From the NCBI GenBank assembly GCA_963677445.2, contig CAXXGF010000003.1, positions 1 to 64,000 on the forward strand: 64,000 nt of DNA, in the 5' to 3' direction. The stretch comes from G963677445 sp963677445 (GTDB lineage: Bacteria; Bacteroidota; Ignavibacteria; Ignavibacteriales; Melioribacteraceae). The translations under genes were made by a program, and so were the position numbers. This document shows positions 44,392 through 51,608 of the stretch, piece by piece. Each line of letters begins with the position of its first letter. Position 1 is the first letter of the stretch. The notes under the pieces were generated by a model that worked only from the letters and a program-made list of their open reading frames with translations, had not been told where the DNA came from and made no database searches.

Positions 44392-45747
44392 TTGACGAAC
44401 AAAAGTAGTCTTAGAAAGAAGCCAAAGCGCAAAGAAATGAGCGACAAGGAGCGAATACGAGACTTTCAGCGAAAACTATATCGAAAAGCCAAACAGGAAA
44501 AAGAGTATCGGTTTTACATACTGTATGACAAAATCCACCAGAAACACTTTTTGCGGGAGGCATACAGAAGAGTAAAATCCAATGGCGGATCGCCGGGAAC
44601 AGACAGGATCACATTCCGGGAAATAGAATCAAACGGACTGGAGAAGTTTATTGAGACTCTTCAAGAAGAACTAATGGAGAGCCGATATAAACCACAACCG
44701 GTCAAAAGGAAGATGATACTGAAAGAAAACGGAAAGCAGCGACCATTGGGAATACCAACGATAAGGGACAGGGTAGTACAGATGTCCTGTAAGATGGTAA
44801 TAGAACCGATATTCGAAGCTGATTTCGAAGAGACATCATACGGATTCAGACCAAAACGATCAGCAGCCGACGCAATCAGGTCTATAAAGGTAAACCTGAA
44901 GGAAGGCAGAACTGAAGTACTTGACGCAGACCTGCAAAGTTACTTCGATACCATACCGCATGATAAACTGCTAATAACTGTAGCTCAGCGATTAAGCGAT
45001 AAAAAGGTACTGCACCTTATAAAGCAATGGTTAAAAGCGCCCATAGAGGATGAAGGCAGAATCAGCGGGGGTAAGAAGAACAAAACAGGCATACCACAGG
45101 GAGGAGTAATAAGCCCCCTGTTGTCAAACATTTATCTTCATCTGTTAGACAGAATAATCTGTAAAACAACAAGTATTTTCAGCAGACTTGAGATAAAGAT
45201 AATAAGATATGCCGATGACTTCGTTTTGCTTGGGACAAGGATACCGGAAGAAGCCAGAGAGAAACTTGGAGAAATCCTTCAAAGGATGGAACTGAGACTC
45301 AATGATGAAAAGAGCAGACTGGTCGACGCAAGAGAGGAGAAATTTGATTTCCTCGGATTTACCATAAGGTATGACAGAGATTACCATGGAAGAAACAGAA
45401 AATACTGGAATATAGTACCTAGTAAGAAATCTGAGAAAAGAGTCCGCGGGAATATTAAAGAATTCCTTGAAAGAAACAGGCACAGAAATCCGGAAATAAT
45501 AGCCGGTGGACTGAATCAACGAATTAAAGGCTGGATAAACTACTATACGATAGAGAAAGTGAGTTATCCGGGTGTGTCGAAAAGAAATCTGAGATGGTAC
45601 CTTAGCAATAAGTTATACCGCTTCTACAGAAGGAAGAGTCAGCGGAAAAGTAAACTCTACAACCAGGGAGCCTTTGATAAACTGGTCAAAAAGTACGGAA
45701 TGACCGATCCATCAAAATACCGACCAATGACGACTGTGAAAGCTTGA
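44392..45747 (+). CDS. ltrA: Group II intron reverse transcriptase/maturase
   Basis: A 451-residue intron-encoded protein. RT core: REAYRRVKSNGGSPGTDRIT, MILKENGKQRPLGIPTIRDR, SYGFRPKRSAADAIRSI, LDADLQSYFDTIPHDKLL, the PQGGVISPLLSNIYLHLLD block and catalytic YADD (IIRYADDFVLLG). The maturase/X region is GLNQRIKGWINYYTIEK. No C-terminal HNH endonuclease was seen, as in the En-minus classes (retrohoming by other priming). Start TTG 44392 has AAAGGAG 10 bases upstream; a start at the next ATG (44437) is also possible. It is cotranscribed with the ribozyme, and all four motifs are intact, so mobility is possible. Confidence 0.95.
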   Translation: MTNKSSLRKKPKRKEMSDKERIRDFQRKLYRKAKQEKEYRFYILYDKIHQKHFLREAYRRVKSNGGSPGTDRITFREIESNGLEKFIETLQEELMESRYKPQPVKRKMILKENGKQRPLGIPTIRDRVVQMSCKMVIEPIFEADFEETSYGFRPKRSAADAIRSIKVNLKEGRTEVLDADLQSYFDTIPHDKLLITVAQRLSDKKVLHLIKQWLKAPIEDEGRISGGKKNKTGIPQGGVISPLLSNIYLHLLDRIICKTTSIFSRLEIKIIRYADDFVLLGTRIPEEAREKLGEILQRMELRLNDEKSRLVDAREEKFDFLGFTIRYDRDYHGRNRKYWNIVPSKKSEKRVRGNIKEFLERNRHRNPEIIAGGLNQRIKGWINYYTIEKVSYPGVSKRNLRWYLSNKLYRFYRRKSQRKSKLYNQGAFDKLVKKYGMTDPSKYRPMTTVKA

Positions 45748-45763
45748 GAAGAAGCCTGTCTGT

Positions 45764-45797
45764 AAGCCGTGTGCGGGAAAATCGCAAGCACGGTTTG
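45764..45797 (+). ncRNA. Group II intron domain V (catalytic hairpin)
   Basis: AAGCCGTGTGCGGGAAAATC, then GCAAGCACGGTTT: the hallmark two-part stem with AGC-like catalytic triad, a GAAA tetraloop and bulge. It follows the maturase stop by 16 bases, as expected. Confidence 0.9.
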
Positions 45798-46098
45798 ACG
45801 AGGGGGGATGAGGCGATCTGAGAAGATATACGCATATTTAGGCACATACGGAGAAATCCTGAAACTGACTAAAGCGGAATCTGAACCTTTGATCCTCATC
45901 CTCTACTCTACTGGCTTTTCTTCTGCCTGAATCAGCGTAATCAGATAAATCCGCTGTCCTCTTTTTAATTATTCATTGTACAATAATAATTACTAATTGA
46001 ATTTTTGCCATTTTGTGGTCTTTTACCCCGGCATCCAAACTTCAGACACAAAAAATTACTCTGAATTAAATATATCTTTTTGCTTTCATAAAAAAAGA

Positions 46099-46130
46099 TT
46101 TGGATAATATAATAAAACCATATAGTTTTG
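46099..46130 (+). promoter_or_regulatory. Bacteroidota-type promoter of the SemiSWEET gene
   Basis: TTTG (46099-46102), a 20-base spacer, TAGTTTTG (46123-46130): a perfect match to TTTG-N19/21-TAnnTTTG. Transcription would start near 46137, with GGAG and ATG at 46155. Confidence 0.65.
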
Positions 46131-46154
46131 TCCTTATTTTCTGGAGTGATATTT

Positions 46155-46409
46155 ATGGATATTATCGAATTAATAGGTTTCGCGGCAGCCTTGTGCACAA
46201 CCTTATCTTACGTGCCACAGGCTATAAAAACAATAAAGACAAAAAATACCGGCGATCTTTCACTGGTAATGTATATCATCTTAAATATGGGAATATTTTG
46301 CTGGCTGCTTTATGGTTTTCTTATCTGGTCGATTCCTATTATCGCGGCAAATATTATTACCATTATGCTTACATTTACAATATTGATGTTGAAAATAAAG
46401 TATAAATAG
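46155..46409 (+). CDS. SemiSWEET sugar transporter
   Basis: An 84-residue protein with three transmembrane helices. The start at ATG 46155 (not the ATG 27 bases earlier) is supported by GGAG 8 bases upstream and by the usual N-terminus DIIELIGFAAALCTTLSYVP. The PQ motif (YVPQ) in helix 1 and the TKNTGDLS loop between helices 1 and 2 are family signatures. It functions as a homodimer, moving sugars (sucrose or glucose type) across the inner membrane. A Bacteroidota-type promoter precedes it. Confidence 0.85.
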   Translation: MDIIELIGFAAALCTTLSYVPQAIKTIKTKNTGDLSLVMYIILNMGIFCWLLYGFLIWSIPIIAANIITIMLTFTILMLKIKYK

Positions 46410-46437
46410 CTGATTTTAATCCGGACACCGCTAAAGT

Positions 46438-47658
46438 TTATTTTCTGCCATTGCGTACCCATTCCATGATATTCATCGGAGGCCGTTCATTTTCAAGTTC
46501 CCCGGCCATAAACCGCATGTAGGGATCAATATTTCTGAAAAAGAATTTGTATCCCTCACATAAATAATTCAGGCCCCACTCCCCCGATGGTGTTTTTTTG
46601 AACCTGTGCTTCGGGCATTCACCATTGCACGCGAATCGGTATTCGCAATCAAGACAATATTTTGGAAGACGATCATGTTTATCAGCTCCAAATTTTATCT
46701 GCTTATCTGAGTCGACCATCTCCTTCATGGAATCGTTCATTATATTTCCCAGTTTGTATTCCGGATAAACATAATGATCGCATGAATAAAGGTCCCCGTT
46801 ATGTTCCATCACCAGTCCCTGCCCGCATTTTTCCCTGAATACGCAAAGATTGGGGTCTCTCCCTGTCCACGCCTCAAGAGCCACATCAAATGAATTCACA
46901 AAAACAGCGCCGACATCATTTCTAACCCACTCCTGGAAAATATTCCATAAGAAGCGGCCATACTGTAACGGCTCAACCGACCATTCCGTAACCAGCGCGG
47001 CATCCTTATAATCCTGTGTAACCAGGCTGACCGGATAATCCCCCTGAATGGAAGCGCGTCTTTCAACAATCGGGATAAACTGCATATATCGGCTGCCGGT
47101 ATTTTTCAGGAAATTATAAACCTCAACCGCCCGGTGTGAACTATATTTTGTCACGCATGTCAGGGTATTAAATTCAACTTCGTAATGTTTTAAAAGATCA
47201 AGCCCCTTCATAACTTTTTCAAATGTCGGTTTTCCCCCCTTTAATACTCTGTAACGGTCATGGACCTTTTGAGGTCCGTCAACTGATAACCCGATAAGAA
47301 AATTGTTTTCCTTATAGAACCGGCACCATTTATCATCAATAAGCAGTCCGTTAGTCTGGAATGAATTTATAATTCTTTTTCCATTAGCGTATTTTTTCTG
47401 AAGATTAACTGCCTCTTCAAAAAAATCGAGCCCGAGGAGTGTTGGCTCCCCCCCCTGCCAGGTAAATGAAATAACCGGCACAGCCTGGGTATTGATATAC
47501 TCTTTTATATATTTTTCGAGAACATCATGTTTCATTCTCCAGTCAGTTTTATTGCCATAAAGATTTTCCTTTTCCAGGTAATAACAATATTCACAATCAA
47601 GATTGCAGAGAGGCCCTGTAGGCTTAACCATCACATGAAACGCCAGAGAATTATACAT
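46438..47658 (-). CDS. Anaerobic sulfatase-maturating-enzyme-like radical SAM/SPASM protein
   Basis: A 406-residue radical SAM enzyme. CxxxCxxC cluster: C18, C22, C25 in VKPTGPLCNLDCEYCYYLEK, followed by the SAM-binding GGEPTLLG motif in FTWQGGEPTLL. The C-terminal SPASM part has CGQGLVMEHNGDLYSCDHY and YCLDCEYRFACNGECPKHRF, binding two auxiliary clusters. Length and motifs are those of anSME, which converts Cys or Ser of sulfatases to formylglycine. No sulfatase gene is within the window, so it would act in trans or modify another protein. Convergent with the SemiSWEET gene. Confidence 0.85.
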   Translation of the reverse strand: MYNSLAFHVMVKPTGPLCNLDCEYCYYLEKENLYGNKTDWRMKHDVLEKYIKEYINTQAVPVISFTWQGGEPTLLGLDFFEEAVNLQKKYANGKRIINSFQTNGLLIDDKWCRFYKENNFLIGLSVDGPQKVHDRYRVLKGGKPTFEKVMKGLDLLKHYEVEFNTLTCVTKYSSHRAVEVYNFLKNTGSRYMQFIPIVERRASIQGDYPVSLVTQDYKDAALVTEWSVEPLQYGRFLWNIFQEWVRNDVGAVFVNSFDVALEAWTGRDPNLCVFREKCGQGLVMEHNGDLYSCDHYVYPEYKLGNIMNDSMKEMVDSDKQIKFGADKHDRLPKYCLDCEYRFACNGECPKHRFKKTPSGEWGLNYLCEGYKFFFRNIDPYMRFMAGELENERPPMNIMEWVRNGRK

Positions 47659-47794
47659 TTTATTCCTATTTTTAAAAAATTATGAATAACGATATTTTCA
47701 TATACCTTAGCTGCCAATGCCAAAAAGGAATAATAAAAAAAAATAATCATATTTTTAATCATAAACTGTCCAAGCCGGAAAAAATACACCCGCC

Positions 47795-47852
47795 CGGTGG
47801 CTGAGCGGAGTCGAAGCTACCGCCGCTGGTTTCGACTCCGCTCAACCTCCGG
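47795..47852. repeat. TGAGCGGAGTCGA hairpin repeat
   Basis: TGAGCGGAGTCGA (47802-47814) and TCGACTCCGCTCA (47832-47844) pair perfectly. This palindrome is common in genomes of Bacteroidota-related bacteria. Part of the gap 47659-48245 which has no gene. Confidence 0.7.
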
Positions 47853-47868
47853 CTGTGTTCATTAGAAA

Positions 47869-47914
47869 TTTTGCCATTTTGCGTTAAACTTGACTCCTTA
47901 CGGAGTAATCATAA
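47869..47914 (+). repeat. TTTTGCCATTTTGCG-family repeat, copy 4
   Basis: TTTTGCCATTTTGCGTTAAA, then cttgactccttacggagtaa and tcataa. This copy has the best hairpin ACTCC-TTAC-GGAGT. Adjacent, 17 bases after, the hairpin above ends. Confidence 0.65.
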
Positions 47915-47968
47915 ACTTTCAAGCCAGAATTTCAATATTGTCCTGATTACTCCCCTTTTGTGACACTA

Positions 47969-48044
47969 CCACGGTATATCCTCCCCGTCAATGAAGAAAG
48001 GCGCTTCATTGCCACCTCCTCCAAAGGTAATGGCACTAACATAG
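47969..48044 (+). repeat. CTCGAGGTAAGTCC-family repeat, copy 2
   Basis: Reads CCACGGTATATCCTCCCCGT, CAATGAAG-aaaggcg-CTTCATTG (perfect 8-bp stem) and ends GGTAATGGCACTAACATAG. Aligns over its length with copy 1 at 29106. Confidence 0.65.
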
Positions 48045-48245
48045 TGAAACGAAAGAAATATTGCGTGAATATAGTTATCCCCCAACATCAATATTTCTTG
48101 TGAAATGTATTTCTAATATCAATTAAATAGAATGATAACATTAATTGGCTAATCTATTGTTATTAAATTCTTTACAACCTCACCCCAACCCCTCTTACGC
48201 CACGGCGCACTTTAAAAGCCTTATCAAAGAGAGGGGCTTTAAAAG

Positions 48246-50631
48246 TCCCTCCCCTTACTAACTGGTCCTTATACACACTTAGCACAGGGGGTGTGGGCGA
48301 AATAATTATACTGGTGGAGGCTTTGCAGTTAAAATCACAAACATTTCTGTGGCAGTATCCAGACGTATTATTCCCCGCCATAGCGCCTGGGCGCCGGGCA
48401 TTCCATCACCCTTTCTTCCTAAATGACCTCCTATTGCTCCAACCATTCGTATCGCCTCCTTTAGTGTTGGCGGCTTTGACGGATAGTTCTTTGTCTTGTT
48501 ATAATAACAGTGTAGAGCCTTCCATTGAACATCCCTGAAAAATTCTGTACAGGGGAAATCTGGTCTTTCCCGTCCAAGCATTGTCATATAATATATTCGC
48601 CAGGCCACTACCATATCTATCCCAAGACTGGCTTCCAGGCTGTCTGTCGTTGATAACTGTCTATCCTTTATCCTGCATCCGCTTTTTAGTATGCGATGAT
48701 ATACCTCTATGCCCCATCGTCCTGTATACCATTCTACCCGTTTTACCGCGTCTTCGAACTTCTCTACTGCCGCTGTTGTCAACAGCATCCATTCTATCGG
48801 GGATTCTGTTGATGATGATCCCACCTCTTCTTTCAGATATACTGCCCACGCCTGTATCGATTCATCTTCTTTAAACCGCTTCGGCGGCATAAGATTAACT
48901 TCTGAAAACCGCAATTCCACCCTTGCGTCCCTCCCTTTTTTATTCCCTCTGCGTGGAAGGTGAATTTCAAGTGATCCGGCAATTTCCCGCTTTGACATAT
49001 ATTCCCACAAATCCTCATGATCTGTTTTCCGATTCCTGCTCCTCTCTGATCTTACCAGCAACTTTGGCCCTTCTGGTATCGCCTGGGCCGCCTTAAACAG
49101 TTCATAGATATCTGATTCCCGATCTCCTATGCTCACTATCATTGTTTCAGGACATAACTGCCGGACTTCGTTTACTTTCTTCAGGCTGTTTATCCATTTC
49201 ATACTCTCTTTTTCTTCTATCGGCAATTCTTTTCGTCTTTTGCTTTTTCCCTGTTCCTCCTGATCCCGAGCCCAGCATTGAGCGTCAAGAACTCCCAATG
49301 GCGTTCCCTGTTCGCTGAAGGCCAGAGTATCATGTAATATCAAACCTATATTTTGGGCTTTTATTGTGTTTATAGGGCCAAGACCTTCTGTCTTTGGATG
49401 TGTGCTGTAATCTAATATTGTCGTATCCTGTGGAGCCAGTACTACTTTATGCTCTCTGATACGTTCGATTGTCGCTTCTTTATGGGCTGTTAATATTACT
49501 TCCATTTTTACATTCTCATTTTTGAAAAACCTGTATGCGCCTATAGCTGCCGCTTTATCGCCGCATGCTTCCGGTATATTCGACTGGGGACTATTAAAAA
49601 AATCCCCCGCTATTGTTTTTAATCGTTCCTTTAGACGATTATCATAAAAATTTACTCTGCCAAATTCTTCCTCTGTCCAATCGCTTCCTTTGCCCGGTGA
49701 CGGTCTTTCTCCCAAACGATAGGGCTTTTCTTTGCAGAGTATTGTTTTCCAGCTTTTACTTAAATGATATAAATATATTTGCTTGCGGATTCCGTCCCGC
49801 CTGCCTGAGCTCTTTCCCACATATTTCCAGTTGCCTGATATATAACTTGTGCCTGTAAATCTCTCCGGGTCTATATATGTCTCTACCAGTACCGGGGATA
49901 CTGAATATCTTTGTTCCCAATCTTTTGGCAAACGTGATAGTACTCTCGATAATACATATGATGCAAGATTCTTTACCTTTATCGTTGGCAATATTAAAAA
50001 GCGGGCGTTGTTTAACACATATTTTATATTATCGTTTTTCGCTGATTCGCTCCAGCCGATATATTCATCACGGGCCTTTAGCTTCCAGCCGCCTGAACTG
50101 AAACTCAAGGCCCCAATATAACCATATATACTGCTTTTAACAATATATCTTATCTGTGCTCCGCATAGATGTCCGCTGCCAAGATAATGATATTGATCAA
50201 GTAAAGATCGCCATATTTTTGAATCCTTACTATAACGGCTTGTAATTGGTTCTACAGTAATTATGCCCAATTCTGATAACTTGCAGGTAATCTCATTTAT
50301 CTGAACTTCCACCCTTTTTTCACTTCTTTTTTCGAATGAATATTTTTGTTTTATCTCGGGAAGTTTTATGACTCCTCTTCGATTTAGCTCGGCTAAAGCT
50401 TTTCTACAGCTCATATCCTGTAGATTACCATTTGCCGAACGCCAGTTCATTGTCTCACAAACCATACGGGATAGTTCAAGACGAGATATTTCCGGTTTTT
50501 TCTCTATGGCTTCGTTAATGAGATCGATAATTTCTTGTGTATATATTTTTCCATAAATTTGCATACATAAAGATAATTACATTGCTTTCCTGTGTCAAGT
50601 GTGTTTAAGGACCAGTTACTAAGGGGAGGGA
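48246..50631 (-). mobile_element. Insertion sequence with 43-bp imperfect inverted ends and DruA-Tn5-type transposase
   Basis: The left end (48246-48288: TCCCTCCCCTTACTAACTGG, TCCTTATACACACTTAGCACAGG) and the reverse complement of the right end (50589-50631: TCCCTCCCCTTAGTAACTGG, TCCTTAAACACACTTGACACAGG) match with four mismatches. The inner 25 bases (from GGTCCTT) are the likely transposon terminus; the outer 18 may belong to the palindromic target. One complete transposase gene occupies the minus strand between the ends. No clear direct target duplication could be picked out. Total 2386 bases. Confidence 0.85.
48306..50564 (-). CDS. Tn5/IS4-type DDE transposase with N-terminal DruA-like (DUF4338) domain
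   Basis: A 752-residue protein with two parts. Residues 1-275 resemble DUF4338, the DruA family: an N-terminal helix-turn-helix-like module (SRLELSRMVCETMNWRSANG, LQDMSCRKALAELNRRGVIK), then LLDQYHYLGSGHLCGAQIRY, GALSFSSGGWKLKARDEYIG, WSESAKNDNIKYVLNNARFL, ILPTIKVKNLASYVLSRVL. Residues about 295-750 are a Tn5-like transposase: DNA-binding WTEEEFGRVNFYDNRLKERL, PEACGDKAAAIGAYRFFKNE, then the DDE triad D380 (APQDTTILDYS), D481 (GDRESDIYELF) and E620 (WGIEVYHRILKSGC). All three acids and surrounding motifs are intact, so it is probably active. The fusion explains the unusual length; Tn5-like enzymes are normally 400-480. Confidence 0.85.
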   Translation of the reverse strand: MQIYGKIYTQEIIDLINEAIEKKPEISRLELSRMVCETMNWRSANGNLQDMSCRKALAELNRRGVIKLPEIKQKYSFEKRSEKRVEVQINEITCKLSELGIITVEPITSRYSKDSKIWRSLLDQYHYLGSGHLCGAQIRYIVKSSIYGYIGALSFSSGGWKLKARDEYIGWSESAKNDNIKYVLNNARFLILPTIKVKNLASYVLSRVLSRLPKDWEQRYSVSPVLVETYIDPERFTGTSYISGNWKYVGKSSGRRDGIRKQIYLYHLSKSWKTILCKEKPYRLGERPSPGKGSDWTEEEFGRVNFYDNRLKERLKTIAGDFFNSPQSNIPEACGDKAAAIGAYRFFKNENVKMEVILTAHKEATIERIREHKVVLAPQDTTILDYSTHPKTEGLGPINTIKAQNIGLILHDTLAFSEQGTPLGVLDAQCWARDQEEQGKSKRRKELPIEEKESMKWINSLKKVNEVRQLCPETMIVSIGDRESDIYELFKAAQAIPEGPKLLVRSERSRNRKTDHEDLWEYMSKREIAGSLEIHLPRRGNKKGRDARVELRFSEVNLMPPKRFKEDESIQAWAVYLKEEVGSSSTESPIEWMLLTTAAVEKFEDAVKRVEWYTGRWGIEVYHRILKSGCRIKDRQLSTTDSLEASLGIDMVVAWRIYYMTMLGRERPDFPCTEFFRDVQWKALHCYYNKTKNYPSKPPTLKEAIRMVGAIGGHLGRKGDGMPGAQALWRGIIRLDTATEMFVILTAKPPPV

Positions 50632-50682
50632 TTTAGGGTGGGGTCTGAATACCAGGAAAACACTAAAGATACTATATTTTTG

Positions 50683-50816
50683 CTCTATCTTGGTGCCATT
50701 ACCTCTGCCACAGGCATCCCTATGGGGCAAAGGAGGAGAAATGACTTGATATCCCCCTTTGGAGGGGGTGACCTCCGGTCGTCTTTTGCCGGAAGTCGGG
50801 GGAGGACTCACCTCGG
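50683..50816 (-). repeat. CTCGAGGTAAGTCC-family repeat, copy 3 (reverse, expanded)
   Basis: In reverse orientation to copies 1 and 2: CTCTATCTTGGTGCCATTAC at the left and GGGGGAGGACTCACCTCGG at the right match their ends, but the middle is longer (134 against about 80) and holds ATCCCCCTTTGGAGGGGG, a second hairpin. The neighbouring gap 50632-51007 has no gene. Confidence 0.6.
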
Positions 50817-50936
50817 GCAACCACAAAACTTTTACCTGACAATAAAACAATATACTTGTTAGAAAAGCCTTACCATTTTACTTAGGATTTTATTTTCTTA
50901 TGGAAAATTCTGTCATTTAAAATTGTTAATGCGCAT

Positions 50937-50983
50937 AAAAAAGCCCCGTCAGATTCTCACATACTTTTAAATCCAACGGGGCT
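50937..50983 (-). terminator. Terminator of the etfBA-nuclease operon
   Basis: On the minus strand AGCCCCGT...ACGGGGCT (8-bp stem, long A/T-rich loop of 26 bases) is followed by six T. It lies 25 bases after the stop of the bifunctional nuclease gene. Confidence 0.75.
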
Positions 50984-51007
50984 GAAAAATTCACAATATT
51001 TTATTTG

Positions 51008-51604
51008 TTAATTTATATTTCCTTTCAAACGCGCTATTTCATCACGAAGTTTTGCGGCCCTTTCATAATCTTCCTTTTCTATCGCTTCTCTAAGGTTATC
51101 CTGCAGATTCGCGATGCGTGTTTCGGGGGAAGGTTTCGCGGCTCCCTGCGCTGTTTCTTCCTCTTCCGGTTCGGCTGAAGCTTCCTCATCTTCATTAGCG
51201 GGAAGAAAGGACGCCGCGGCCATAACTTTTTCATTCACAAAAATCGGCGCCCGGCTTCTGACAGCCACTGCGATCGCGTCACTGGGACGTGAATCAATCT
51301 GGTTGGTAATTGATGAAACTTCGAGGACTATCTTCGCGTAAAAAGTATTATCCTTAAGTTCATCAATAATTATTTCATTAACAGTCGCCCCCAGGTTATC
51401 AATAAGGTTTTTCATCAGGTCGTGCGTAAGAGGCCGGGGTGGTTTTATCCCCTCAAGCTCAAGCGCGATCGACTGAGCCTCAAAAGCTCCGATAATTATC
51501 GGCAGTCTCCTGACCCCGTATGTTTCCTTTAGAAGCAAAGCATAAGCCCCTCCGGCGGAAGGGCTTGATGAAAGACCTAATATTTCTACTTCAACTTTAT
51601 CCAA
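51008..51604 (-). CDS. Bifunctional nuclease (DUF151) with C-terminal UVR motif
   Basis: A 198-residue protein. Residues 1-130 are the DUF151/BFN domain: MDKVEVEILGLSSSPSAGGA, LLKETYGVRRLPIIIGAFEA, PRPLTHDLMKNLIDNLGATV, SRPSDAIAVAVRSRAPIFVN. After an acidic, Ala-rich linker a UvrB/UvrC-type motif follows: IANLQDNLREAIEKEDYERA, AKLRDEIARL. The combination is normal in Bacteroidota-type genomes, and its place directly after etfA (4 bases) is also commonly conserved. DUF151 proteins have RNase and DNase activity in plants; the bacterial role is unknown. Ends the operon. Confidence 0.85.
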   Translation of the reverse strand: MDKVEVEILGLSSSPSAGGAYALLLKETYGVRRLPIIIGAFEAQSIALELEGIKPPRPLTHDLMKNLIDNLGATVNEIIIDELKDNTFYAKIVLEVSSITNQIDSRPSDAIAVAVRSRAPIFVNEKVMAAASFLPANEDEEASAEPEEEETAQGAAKPSPETRIANLQDNLREAIEKEDYERAAKLRDEIARLKGNIN

Positions 51605-51608
51605 AACT

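Larger units (their letters stand above)
43901..45911 (+). mobile_element. Complete group II intron
   Basis: The intron is 2011 bases. Its 5' end is GTACGCCGGGGAGAGATG (near the GTGYG consensus), followed by about 490 bases of structured ribozyme domains I-IV, the reverse transcriptase/maturase gene, domain V (45764-45797) and a domain VI whose stem GGATGAGG...CCTCATCC spans about 45805-45900, closing with an end CTCTACTCTAC (AY-type 3' end). Both boundaries are fixed by the interrupted dispersed repeat, which reads on seamlessly from 43900 to 45912. The intron sits in intergenic repeat DNA, not in a gene. The long domain VI loop holds about 75 bases of extra sequence. Confidence 0.9.

Noticed and set aside
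46438..47658. RiPP-modifying radical SAM enzyme with precursor peptide
   Set aside because: Motifs and length fit the sulfatase-maturase type better and no small precursor frame with Cys/Ser-rich core was found in the flanks.
48306..50564. Complete Druantia defence system, prompted by the DruA-like domain
   Set aside because: No druB/C/D/E-type large helicase or partner genes nearby; the domain is part of a transposase in a bounded IS.
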